51,391 nucleotides of DNA from Bacteroidia bacterium (GTDB lineage Bacteria > Bacteroidota > Bacteroidia > Flavobacteriales > Flavobacteriaceae), in assembly GCA_030429455.1 (NCBI GenBank), contig JAUIFC010000006.1, positions 1 to 51,391 on the forward strand, written 5' to 3'. The position numbers and the translations under genes are program-made. Of this stretch, positions 6,988 to 16,800 are shown in pieces. How positions within the stretch are numbered: position 1 is the stretch's first letter; the number at the start of each line of letters is the position of its first letter. The notes beneath the pieces were generated by a model, which saw only the letters and a program-made list of their open reading frames with translations, made no database searches and was not told where the DNA came from.

Positions 6988-9367
6988 CTTTTAAGGGGAT
7001 TAGAATTTTAAAAATGGAGCCTTTATGTTTAATACTTTCAACATCAATTTGTCCTCCAAGTGAAGCCAAATTATTCTTTAAAATATACAAGCCTAAACCT
7101 GTGCTTTGATCTGCTTGAAAAGTAGCTTCGTTTACGGTATAATAAGGTTCAAATATTTTATCCATTTCACTCTCGTCAATACCTATACCATTATCTTCGA
7201 TGCTTAAGTAGATGTAATCTGTGTCATTTTCTCTAATCGTTTTCAGGTTTATTTCAATTTTGCCTTTCTCTTGGGTAAATTTGATGGCATTGCTCAGTAG
7301 ATTATTGAAAATCTGACCATACAGGTGCGGGTCTGTATAGGTGTATAACTCTTTACTTTGCAAAAGTAAAAGCACATTTATATGTTTTTCATCGGCCTCG
7401 GGTTTTAATATCTTCACCAATGACGATGTCAGCTGTACGAGATCCACGTGCTCTATGATTTTTGACGGATTAGCTCTTTCCAATTTGGATGCACGCAAAA
7501 CCCTATCGATAATGGCTAAAAGCCTTTGAGCACTTTTTAGAACCAGCATTATCAATTCTTTATGGTTGGGGTCAAGTTGTTTTTCCTGCAAAAATATTTT
7601 TGATATTCCGATGATGTTAGTTACTGGCGTTCTGATTTCATGCGAAAGATTTGAAAATACTTTTGATTTTAAATGATTAATTTCCTCTCCTGTTTTCAAG
7701 GCAATTTCAAGTTCCCTTTGGTACTTTTTACTGGATTTTAATTCATTCTGAAGTTGAAGATTTATGGATGATAACTCTTCCGATTTGTCTTCTAATAAAA
7801 CTTTCAAATTTTTACGACTTAAAGCTAATTTTGTATTTTCTTCAAAAATAGTTTTCACAAAACTGAGTTCTTTTTTTGCTAATAATCGGTACAGTTTTTC
7901 AACAAGTATTTTCTGATGATGCAACCATGGTAAAGTTTTATGTTTTTCCTTTTGTACCCAAATGTCAAAAGAGGCTCTAGGTGTTAAAACCAGCCTGTTG
8001 TTTTTCTCTTCAACATTCATGGATTTTTCTGGATTGCCAGCCCAATTAATAGTTTCTTCTTTTGCGGTTCTCCAGAAATAAATGTAATCATTGAGGCGAG
8101 ATGAAATTTCCAAACAAGCATAACCTGCAATTTCCTCATTTTTCCAATGTTCCAGACTTGTTTTGATGGAGTCTGAATACAAAATACTCTTTTCAGCATC
8201 TTTATGATCTTCTTTGTTTAAAGCAGAATGAAGTTGCACAAGCTCCTCGTCGGAGGGCGTTGCTCCATAATGTTGAAATGTGTTGTTGTCATTACATAAG
8301 CTATACCCACAGGCGTCAATGAGTTTGGATATGTCCGACCAATACTCTTTTAATAGAGTATCAAAATTTTGACTTTCGCTATACATATTTATGCTATACA
8401 AAACTTCATTCTGATGCTCTTCCTGTAATCTTAAATTTTCTAGAGCCAGTACCCCTAATTTATTTGAAAATTGGTTGGCAATCAATTCGAGTAAAAATCT
8501 TGAATTAAAATCCAAATACCTGGAGCCACTATAATGGTGGCATATCAACATGCCCCAAAGCGCATTGTCTACAATAACAGACACGACATGAGTTGCGGAG
8601 ACCCCCATATTTTTTAAATACTGTATGTGCACAGGACTCACGCTGCGGTAAACAGAGTAGCTTAAATCTAATGCTGCACCTTTGGATTCTAGGCATACGA
8701 TTGGTATGCCGACATCTTCTACATGGTTTATGGCCCTGCTCAAGTTGGTTAGATATAATTTTCGCGCCTGTTTTGGAATATCCGAAGCAGGGTATTTTAA
8801 GCCTAAAAACGAATCCAATCCGATGGACTTCTCTTCTGCAATGACTTCACCATCACCACGCTCGTCAAATTGATAAATCATAACCCTGTCAAACTGAGTA
8901 AATTCTTTTAAGAAATGGGCCGTCGTATTTATCAAATTGTCTTTTGTCTTACAGTCTTTAATGTTTTGACTAATGGTCTTAAAGGTGTTAAAGCTTTCGT
9001 AAGTTGAGGATTCTACAGTTTGTTTCTCCAATTCTATGGTGATGTATGCGCCTGCATTGGAAAAAAACAAGAGGTATTCTGTATTTTGAATGTTAACGCG
9101 GTGATTATACAGCGAACTATAAAATGTTTCTTTTTTTAATTTATTGAAAAATTGAATGACATCATCTTCAAAAAAATCTTTTAAATTTTTATTTGAATTT
9201 ATAGATTCAAAAACATCACTTGCATTGTCACTTATGTAAGCTAAGGTGTGTGTAGTTTTCTCAAAAGCGAGGAGAAGACCATGAGATTGTATTTTACCTA
9301 ATAAGTGTATCGGTTCGTTGTCACATTCTGACAAATTCAATTCAATGTCATTTATCTTTTTGTTCAC
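6980..9367 (-). CDS. bphP: bacteriophytochrome histidine kinase
   Basis: This is a red/far-red photoreceptor kinase (795 aa). The biliverdin-linking cysteine is Cys15 in NLSECDNEPIH, ahead of the PAS domain (about 20-120). The GAF domain (about 140-310) has PASDIP at 193-198 with Asp197, RSVSPVH with His247, and LICHHYSG with His277/278, all matching chromophore-pocket residues of known bacteriophytochromes. The PHY domain carries the tongue motif PRASF at 463-467. A coiled coil (about 505-560) leads to HisKA with His576 in SNLSHEIRTP and a full HATPase (NLLSNAIKF, DNGIGI, GLGLYILKN). It is the first gene of an operon with its receiver and heme oxygenase, and divergent from the CheB/CheR fusion gene. 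Confidence 0.96.
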   Translation of the reverse strand: MNKKINDIELNLSECDNEPIHLLGKIQSHGLLLAFEKTTHTLAYISDNASDVFESINSNKNLKDFFEDDVIQFFNKLKKETFYSSLYNHRVNIQNTEYLLFFSNAGAYITIELEKQTVESSTYESFNTFKTISQNIKDCKTKDNLINTTAHFLKEFTQFDRVMIYQFDERGDGEVIAEEKSIGLDSFLGLKYPASDIPKQARKLYLTNLSRAINHVEDVGIPIVCLESKGAALDLSYSVYRSVSPVHIQYLKNMGVSATHVVSVIVDNALWGMLICHHYSGSRYLDFNSRFLLELIANQFSNKLGVLALENLRLQEEHQNEVLYSINMYSESQNFDTLLKEYWSDISKLIDACGYSLCNDNNTFQHYGATPSDEELVQLHSALNKEDHKDAEKSILYSDSIKTSLEHWKNEEIAGYACLEISSRLNDYIYFWRTAKEETINWAGNPEKSMNVEEKNNRLVLTPRASFDIWVQKEKHKTLPWLHHQKILVEKLYRLLAKKELSFVKTIFEENTKLALSRKNLKVLLEDKSEELSSINLQLQNELKSSKKYQRELEIALKTGEEINHLKSKVFSNLSHEIRTPVTNIIGISKIFLQEKQLDPNHKELIMLVLKSAQRLLAIIDRVLRASKLERANPSKIIEHVDLVQLTSSLVKILKPEADEKHINVLLLLQSKELYTYTDPHLYGQIFNNLLSNAIKFTQEKGKIEINLKTIRENDTDYIYLSIEDNGIGIDESEMDKIFEPYYTVNEATFQADQSTGLGLYILKNNLASLGGQIDVESIKHKGSIFKILIPLKDE

Positions 9368-9755
9368 GGAAGTTTTATATTTAGTTATACAATTTTACTA
9401 AAAAAATGTGAAATTCTAAAGGAATTAAAGGGCTTTTATTAGTCAAAAAAATGCAATTACCAGCGGTATTTATAATATGCTCATTTCTGGACTGACAACG
9501 GCAATCTTGTGCATTTGCCATTGCTGTTTTCGCATTCAAAACTCCATTTTTTAAAGGTTTGGGATGAATAGACAAGCAAGAAGGTCTTCATTATTTTCTT
9601 ATTCAAATTCTTGTTTTACGTTTGGTTGAGAGTTATTTTGCACCTACTTTTACTTAAGGTGGATTTTTTTAGTCTAAAATGTAAAAAGTTTGTATTTTTA
9701 TTAAAATTTTCTAAATATTTTTTTGATAAACTAATTTACTTCAGGAAGCCTAAAC
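9368..9755. other. 388-base divergent control region between bphP and the CheB/CheR fusion
   Basis: The two large signalling operons start on either side, so both promoters should be here. I see one candidate -7 element for the plus strand and no confident one for bphP. Minus-strand frames of 36 and 64 codons near 9381-9590 have no recognisable features and are not called. Confidence 0.55.
9617..9624 (+). promoter_or_regulatory. candidate -7 element upstream of the CheB/CheR fusion
   Basis: TACGTTTG fits TAnnTTTG, 132 bases before the ATG at 9756. There is no clear TTG at the expected -33 distance, so this is weak. Confidence 0.28.
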
Positions 9756-12700
9756 ATGAGTGATAAAAAAGAAAACGATAAAGATTTGATAGTCATAGGT
9801 GTTGGTTCTTCGGCAGGAGGGATAAAGGCACTTCAAAATTTTTTTAGCGAGTTGCCAGTTCATCCAAGTTATGCCGTTGTTGTGGCACAACATCTTAGTC
9901 CTACACATAAAAGCAGTTTGCCACAGATTATACAAAAAAGCACTAAGCTTAAAGTGGAACAAGCTTCAAATGGCAAGGATTTATTGGGCGGATACATTTA
10001 TATTGCTCCTCCAGATAAAGACATCGAGGTTAAAGATCGAAAGATTATTTTAAGTCCATCTGAAACAGAATTTGGCCCAAAACCAAGTGTTAATAAGCTG
10101 CTATACAGCATTGCGCAAGAATTCAAAGAGCGGAGCATTGCTGTGATATTGTCAGGTACAGGAACAGATGGTGCTGCAGGTTCGGAACATCTACAGACAA
10201 GAGGTGGAAAAGTATTGGTTCAGGATCCTAGTGAAGCTGCTTTCGATGGCATGCCTTTGGCGAGTTTAAGTCATGTTTCTGTCACTATTTCGGCCAAAGC
10301 GCATGATTTAGGCAAGAAAATAAAGAGTTTAATCCTTAATAAAGAACCACTTGTTATCGAGGATGTTGTTGCTGGACCTAACGATGGACTTGCAACCATA
10401 TTAAAAATACTCGAACAACACAGTGGCGTGGATTTTAGGCGTTACAAATTTAGCACAATCGAACGTCGGCTAAATGGTCGAATGCTCAAATTGGGGCTTG
10501 TAAATTTTGAAGACTACATACAGCAAATAAAAGAACGCCCCAGTGAGTTACAGGTTTTATTTGAATATCTGCTCATCGGTGTTACAGAATTTTTTAGGGA
10601 ACCGGACTCCTTTAAGGCTTTAGAATATCAAATCGAAGATTACATCAACCAAACCCAAAAGACCGATTTAAGATTTTGGGTACCCGGTTGTGCTTCTGGA
10701 GAAGAGGCTTATAGCCTGAGTATCATCGTTAGCGAGATCAGTAAACGCATTAACAAAGACATCAAACTGCAAATATTTGCCACGGATATCGACCGTAAAG
10801 CACTGCAAACAGGTAGAAAAGGCATCTATTATAAGGATAGAGTCGAAGGCTTGCCAAAAGACATTATTTCGCGCTATTTTAAGGTCAAGGAGAATTACTA
10901 CGAGGTAAACAAGGAATTGCGGTCGAAAATCTTATTTTCCAATCACGATTTAACGGCCAATGCGCCTTTTAGCAAAATTGATCTGATAAGTTGCCGAAAT
11001 CTCTTCATATACTTTAACCGTGACTTGCAAGCGGATATTTTACCGTTATTGCATTACAGTCTTAATGAAAATGGCTTGCTCTTTTTAGGTAAGTCTGAGA
11101 ACATTACAGGTTTTGATAGCCTTTTTAAACCCATTGTAAAAAAACATCGCATTTGGGAGAAAGTTAACCACAAAAGGACCGATCCTATAAAGTTAATTCG
11201 TTTTAAAGGCAATAGCAACAAGGCTTCAACCATAGGAAAACCATTAAGTGCTTACAGCAAGGGCTTAAAAGAGATGGTCCAGAACAGCTTTTACCAAGAG
11301 TTGCACCATCCTTATATCGTTGTAAATTCCGATATGCAATTAGAATTCATAAATGGCGATCCAGATCCTTTTGTAAAATTAGGTCAAGGTGCTGTTTCAA
11401 ATTCATTACTTAAACTATTGCATCCTATGTTGCAAATAGAGGTGCAAGACACGGTGAGGTTGTCAAGAGAACGTAATGAATTAACGATTGGCGATTTTCA
11501 TGTATTAAAGGACGATGTGAGCACAAAAATTGTTCGCCCTGTCGTTTATCCCATTTTTAGCTTACAAGGTTTGTATTTTATCATTGTTTTCGACTATTTT
11601 CTGTTAAAGGAATTGCCAAAGGTGAGCAAGGACTTTGGTACTTTGCACGAACAAGCAGAATACCAATTCCTACAACAGGAATTAATTTCAACACGAGAGC
11701 ACTTACAATCGTATGTTGAGGAATTGGAGACATCTAACGAGGAAATGCAAGCCCTTAATGAAGAGCTTCAGAGCACTAACGAAGAGTTACAGAGTCTTAA
11801 TGAAGAATTGGAGACCTCTAACGAAGAGCTTCAAAGTACCAACGAGGAAATGCAAGTCGCTTACCAACAGTTGGAAAATACTCATACAGAAATTAAGCAA
11901 AAAGATGCCGAATTAAGAGAAACGATTGCATTTCTGGAAACAGTTCTTGATAATAACGAACAAGGTATTCTAATCGTAAATCAACATTTGAAAATAACCC
12001 AATTTAATTCTAGAGCTAAAGAGGTATTTAAAAATTTAGGAAAAACCCTTAGTCTAAATAAATCTATATTTTCTCAAGTGCCTAAAGAATGGCATATCAA
12101 ATTTGAAGAGTATTTAGAAGAGGCTAACACTAAAGATGTATGGCATAAGAGCATTATGATAGAGCGTAAAAACGATACACATCATTTCTTGTTAAGCATC
12201 AAAAATATAGCCAATAATCCTAGATCTAGTGATAGCAAGATCGTTAGCCTTTTGGATATTACCAAGGATAAAAAGTTAAGTAACGAATTGTCTAAACTCA
12301 ATTTACTACTAAATCAAGTTGGGCAATTGGCATCGATTGGCGGTTGGGAATTGGACGTCAAAACTGGCGAGGTGACAAGAACAGAGGAAAATTATAGAAT
12401 ACATGGCCTTCCTTTTGGAGATAGTCCTGGTTTGCTGAATAGCTTAGAGTTTTATCCCGAAGAAGCTCGAGTAAAACTAGAAAGACTTCTTAACAGACTC
12501 ATCAAACATGGTACCTATTACGATGAAATCTTCCCGTTTGTAGCGATCGATAATAAGGCAAAATTTGTACGAGTGACAGGTAGACCTCATATTGATGAAA
12601 ATGGCGAGATCACTAGAGTTTGGGGAACCATTCAAGACGTTACTGGAGATCACAAGAAAAAGATTGAAATCGAAGCCTTAAACCAAGAATTGCTCAGATC

Positions 12701-13373
12701 GAATAAAGAACTTACGGAGTTTGCTTACATTGCTTCTCACGACTTGCAAGAGCCATTACGCATGATTTCTAGTTTTACCCAACTTTTGGCAGATCGCTAT
12801 AAAGACAAACTAGACGAAAAAGCCAACGACTATATTTCTTATGCTGTAAATGGCGCTAAACGGATGAAAGAAATGATTACAGACCTTCTGGAATATTCTC
12901 GTGTAAACACCAGCGAAGAAGAGATTGTAGAAATAAGTCTAGAAGGCATTGTAAATGAAGTAAAATTGTTGCTCAAGTCCAAAATTGAAAGTACAGGAGC
13001 GCTTATTTCCGTTGGTCCTTTGCCATACATAAAAGGGATAAAAGTTTTAGTCGTTGCTTTGTTTCAAAACTTGGTCGACAATGCACTTAAATACACAGAA
13101 GACAGGCCAATTATTCATATAAGCAGTAGAGAAGACAACAAATATTTTCACATAGACATCAGAGACGATGGTATAGGAATTAATGCAAATAAATATGAAG
13201 ATATTTTTGTGATATTTAGGCGTTTACACAGCCCCGAAGCTTTCGAAGGAAACGGAATGGGACTGGCAGTTTGCAAAAGAATCATGCTACGCCATAAAGG
13301 AATGATAAGTGTGAAATCCAAGTTGGGTAAAGGGTCTACCTTTACAGTCAGTTTTCCAAAAGTAGAATTATAA
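9756..13373 (+). CDS. CheB-CheR-PAS histidine kinase fusion
   Basis: This 1205-residue multidomain protein joins chemotaxis adaptation enzymes to a kinase. CheB methylesterase (about 10-195) has Ser19 in GSSAGG, His46 in AQHLSP and Asp138 in LSGTGTDGAAG. CheR methyltransferase (about 210-480) has FRRYKFSTIERRL, the SAM loop VPGCASGEEAYS and FATDIDRKAL. A PAS domain follows (about 505-625), then a heptad coiled coil (about 640-730), PAS (about 735-850), PAS (about 850-975), HisKA with His995 in ASHDLQEPLR, and HATPase (NLVDNALKY, DDGIGI, GNGMGLAVCKR). No receiptor MCP, CheA or CheW gene is in the window, so the methylation target is unknown. It heads an operon with a receiver (16 bases on) and a giant PAS protein. 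A role in modulating the neighbouring light pathways is inference. Confidence 0.93.
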   Translation: MSDKKENDKDLIVIGVGSSAGGIKALQNFFSELPVHPSYAVVVAQHLSPTHKSSLPQIIQKSTKLKVEQASNGKDLLGGYIYIAPPDKDIEVKDRKIILSPSETEFGPKPSVNKLLYSIAQEFKERSIAVILSGTGTDGAAGSEHLQTRGGKVLVQDPSEAAFDGMPLASLSHVSVTISAKAHDLGKKIKSLILNKEPLVIEDVVAGPNDGLATILKILEQHSGVDFRRYKFSTIERRLNGRMLKLGLVNFEDYIQQIKERPSELQVLFEYLLIGVTEFFREPDSFKALEYQIEDYINQTQKTDLRFWVPGCASGEEAYSLSIIVSEISKRINKDIKLQIFATDIDRKALQTGRKGIYYKDRVEGLPKDIISRYFKVKENYYEVNKELRSKILFSNHDLTANAPFSKIDLISCRNLFIYFNRDLQADILPLLHYSLNENGLLFLGKSENITGFDSLFKPIVKKHRIWEKVNHKRTDPIKLIRFKGNSNKASTIGKPLSAYSKGLKEMVQNSFYQELHHPYIVVNSDMQLEFINGDPDPFVKLGQGAVSNSLLKLLHPMLQIEVQDTVRLSRERNELTIGDFHVLKDDVSTKIVRPVVYPIFSLQGLYFIIVFDYFLLKELPKVSKDFGTLHEQAEYQFLQQELISTREHLQSYVEELETSNEEMQALNEELQSTNEELQSLNEELETSNEELQSTNEEMQVAYQQLENTHTEIKQKDAELRETIAFLETVLDNNEQGILIVNQHLKITQFNSRAKEVFKNLGKTLSLNKSIFSQVPKEWHIKFEEYLEEANTKDVWHKSIMIERKNDTHHFLLSIKNIANNPRSSDSKIVSLLDITKDKKLSNELSKLNLLLNQVGQLASIGGWELDVKTGEVTRTEENYRIHGLPFGDSPGLLNSLEFYPEEARVKLERLLNRLIKHGTYYDEIFPFVAIDNKAKFVRVTGRPHIDENGEITRVWGTIQDVTGDHKKKIEIEALNQELLRSNKELTEFAYIASHDLQEPLRMISSFTQLLADRYKDKLDEKANDYISYAVNGAKRMKEMITDLLEYSRVNTSEEEIVEISLEGIVNEVKLLLKSKIESTGALISVGPLPYIKGIKVLVVALFQNLVDNALKYTEDRPIIHISSREDNKYFHIDIRDDGIGINANKYEDIFVIFRRLHSPEAFEGNGMGLAVCKRIMLRHKGMISVKSKLGKGSTFTVSFPKVEL
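11733..11858 (+). repeat. 21-base coding repeat, heptad coiled coil
   Basis: Six consecutive seven-codon units encode the pattern (S/T/L)-N-E-E-(L/M)-(Q/E)-x at residues 660-701 of the CheB/CheR fusion, for example TNEELQS and LNEELET. This is a rigid parallel coiled-coil linker common in this protein class. The 21-base periodicity also opens a spurious frame on the same strand. Confidence 0.85.
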
Positions 13374-13389
13374 AAAAACACATCTCAAA

Positions 13390-13794
13390 ATGAAAACAAT
13401 AGTCGTAATTGAAGATAATCCTGGAGATCAGGAGCTTATGGAGTCTGTTTTGGAGAGCATTCCTCCAGGAGATAATTTCGAGTTTTACAGCAATGCCGAA
13501 GATTATATAGAGGTGTTGCAACAAGATAAAGTCATACCAAAGCTCATAATACTCGACTTAAATTTGCCAAACCTCAGTGGGTTTAGTGTGTTGGAGGCAC
13601 TTAATGATATGGACATAATTCATAATGTTTCAGTCGTTGTATTATCTACATCTCGAACCGATTCCGATATAAAAAAGAGCTATGAGTTAGGAGCTAATGC
13701 GTTTATAGCCAAGCCTTTAAATTACTCGGAATTTAAACAATCGACTCAGAATCTAGTAGAGTTTTTTTTAAAGCATAACTTAACTGTTTCTTAG
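13390..13794 (+). CDS. single-domain response regulator (Rcp1-like)
   Basis: This 134-residue receiver has no output domain and is of the IEDNPGD type often found beside PAS and phytochrome kinases. Landmarks are the acidic pocket in VVIEDNPGD, phospho-acceptor Asp56 in LIILDLNLPN, Thr87 in VVLSTSRTDSD and Lys108 in FIAKPLN. It lies 16 bases after the CheB/CheR-kinase gene and 18 bases before the giant PAS gene, so it is the likely phosphate acceptor of the fusion kinase. Its TAG stop (13792-13794) is in the same frame as the following giant gene, which opens six codons later. Confidence 0.92.
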   Translation: MKTIVVIEDNPGDQELMESVLESIPPGDNFEFYSNAEDYIEVLQQDKVIPKLIILDLNLPNLSGFSVLEALNDMDIIHNVSVVVLSTSRTDSDIKKSYELGANAFIAKPLNYSEFKQSTQNLVEFFLKHNLTVS

Positions 13795-13812
13795 TTTTTA
13801 ATTTATTATAGT

Positions 13813-16800
13813 TTGGACGTAAAGATTTTACATATAGAAGACTCTCCGGGCGACCGTCGTTTGGTGGCAGAGTATTTAGAAGATTTTAAAAAAATAAGAG
13901 TAGAATATGTTGAAGCCTCGTCGTTAGATTCTGGTCTAAAACTCCTAGGAGAACAAACCTTTGACATCTTACTATTAGATTTAAATCTACCAAACAGCCT
14001 TGGTGTCGAAACAATGAATCAAGTCGACCCTTTAAAAATTTGTACTATTATTTTAAGTGGCTCCGACGATCAAGATTTGGCCCTTGATTGTATTAAATTC
14101 GGAGCACAAGACTTTATTCATAAAAATGATTTAAGCCCAGGCCTGCTAGAAAGAACCATACAATTTGGTCTAAAACGATGGCATATATACAATCAAAATG
14201 AAGAACTGAAAGCTAATTTGTTTTTCAAAGAACAACAGCTAGAGGCCATCAACAAAACCAAAAATGCTTATATCGTAAGAACAAATGTCGAAGGCCAGTA
14301 CACCTTTTATAACGAAAGTTTTGCAGAAACCTTTTTAAAAGAAGGCGAAAATCCTATAGGTTGCCATTCTCTATCGCATATTATGGAAGAGGATCACCAT
14401 AAAACTTTCAAAACAGTAGAGAAGTGTTTTAGCAGTCCTGGAGAAATTTTTACGGTCAACCTTAGAAAACCTGGGATAGAAGATGGTGTAGTTCATAATA
14501 CATCTTGGGAGTTTATGGCAGTGCAAGATGCAGAAGGAAATATCATCGAGGTTCAATGTACTGGTTACGACATTACAAGGCAGAAGGAAGAGATACGAAG
14601 CATCAAAGAGAAATACCAATTAAGTAAATCCTCCATAGACCATACTTCAGATTTAGTTATTCTTCATCATCACGATTTAAGAATCAATTTTGCTTCGCCG
14701 TCCGCTGTCAATATTATTGGATTTACCAATCGTGAGTTGTTTAAATTCAATTTTTTAGATCGAGTGCATCACAAGGATTTAGCGTTTGTTAAATCCACTT
14801 TTGAAAAGGTAAGCAAAAAAGACGCCACAGAAACGATGCGTTACAGGTTCAGACACGCCTTGGGGCAATACGTGTGGCTGGAAACGCGCGCAAGTAGTTT
14901 TTTTGATAACAACTCAAAAGAGCGCTTGATCATTACAAACTCTAACAATATTGACAGAACTATTGAAATAGAAAAGGAACTAGAATATAGCCAAGAACGC
15001 TACAGAAGTTTGTTTGCTACAAGTCCATACGCCATTGTAGTTACCGTGATGAGTTCTGGATTGGTGCTAGAAGTCAATCAAGCCTTGACCAATATCTCTG
15101 GTTTTACTCAGCAACAATTGCGGGGCAAAAGTTTTAATCTGTTAGGCATATGGAAGAAGCAAACGGATAAATTAGAATTTATCAATCGCTTAAAGCAGGA
15201 GAGGTACATAGACAATTACAACGCAGATTTTCGATTAGCCGATGGCACAACACATCAATGTATACTCTCGGCATCTATCGCTTACATAAATGGGCAAGAG
15301 TGTATCGTCAATTTTATTCAAGATATCCACGAACAAGTTGAATTAAAAAATAAGGTTGTTGAACAAGAAAAACGCTATAAAGACTTAATCGATAGCGTCG
15401 AAGATGTCATTTTTGAGCTAGATATGAAAGGCGAAATGACATTTGTTTCAACACAAATACAGCGTTACGGCTATACGGAAGAAGAGTTTATTAATTTAGC
15501 TCCCCAAGCTTACATACACCCAGTTGACTTAAACTATTATCAATCCCTATTCGAAAATGCGTTAAATGAAGACAAAAGCATACATAGCAGACCTTACCAG
15601 TTTAAGACCAAGGACGGAGGTTATGTTTGGCATCAATCCGATGGAGCTGCTAGAATGGATAGTAATGGGACTATTAGCGGTATTGTTTGCATTGCGAGAG
15701 ATGTTACACAAGATTTAAAGAGGGAAAAGGAATTAGAAATTGCGCATGACAAGGCAACAGGACTTCAATACAATCTCGAAAGCCAAAAATTTGCCTTAGA
15801 CCAACATGCGATTGTAAGTATTGCAAATAAAAAAGGAGAAATAACCTATGCTAATAAGATGTTTTGTGACATAAGTGGCTTTAATGCGGGCGAACTATTA
15901 GGTCAAGACCATCGGATTCTCAACTCTGGTTATCACAGCAAAAACTTCTTTAAAGAACTTTGGAGAACTATTAGCAGAGGCAAAGTTGGGAAAGGTGAAG
16001 TAAAGAATAAAGCAAAAGATGGTTCTTTTTATTGGGTACAGACGTCGATTGTTCCTAGAAAAGATGAAAAAGGGAAAATAGTCGAATACATCTCCATGCG
16101 CACGGATATTACGGCACGTAAGCAAGCAGAACTACAACTTGAAGAAAGAGAAGCAAGATTAAGTAGTTTGATTAATAGTGTAAATCAGGAAATATTTGCA
16201 ATCGATACGAATTATCGTGTTTTAGTAGGCAACGATAACTGGTTGAGGAATTTTAAACAATTTTTTGGAAAAGACATTCATATTGGAGACAAACTTGTAG
16301 ACGAACAAGGTATGTCAGAAGAATTCTTCTCGCCATGGAGAGAACAATACCAGAAAGTATTTAAGGGAGAATATTTTGAATCAAAAGAAAAATATGTTTT
16401 TCCAGGTGATGTAGAACGCTATGTAAATGTCAAACTAAGTCCATATCGAAATCATAAAAATGAGATAAGAGGTGCTGTGGTGTATAATGAGGATGTCACT
16501 CAACTTACATTAGCTCAACAAGAGGAGGAATACCAAAAAGAGTTAATGGCACATTTGGTCAACACGACTGGACACTTAATTAATGTGACTACAGAGTCCG
16601 AATTGCATCAACTTCTTGCAAAAAGTGTCCGATCTATTTTTGATGCACTTAACTGTATGGCGATAAGTGTGAGTTACGATACAGAGAACAGAAAATATGG
16701 TAGATTTTGTTTTGATGGACCTGAGGACCTTATTAAAAAGTTTCCTTTTTTAAACATTGCCTCCGATCAAGACAGCAGTTTTGATACCATTCCGGAAAGC

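Noticed and set aside
9381-9590. Small minus-strand genes (36 and 64 codons) upstream of bphP
   Set aside because: No domain, no clear ribosome-binding context, and the two frames overlap each other; more likely the control region.
11713-11916. A 67-codon frame inside the CheB/CheR fusion gene
   Set aside because: It is a shadow of the 21-base heptad repeat in another frame and has no start context.
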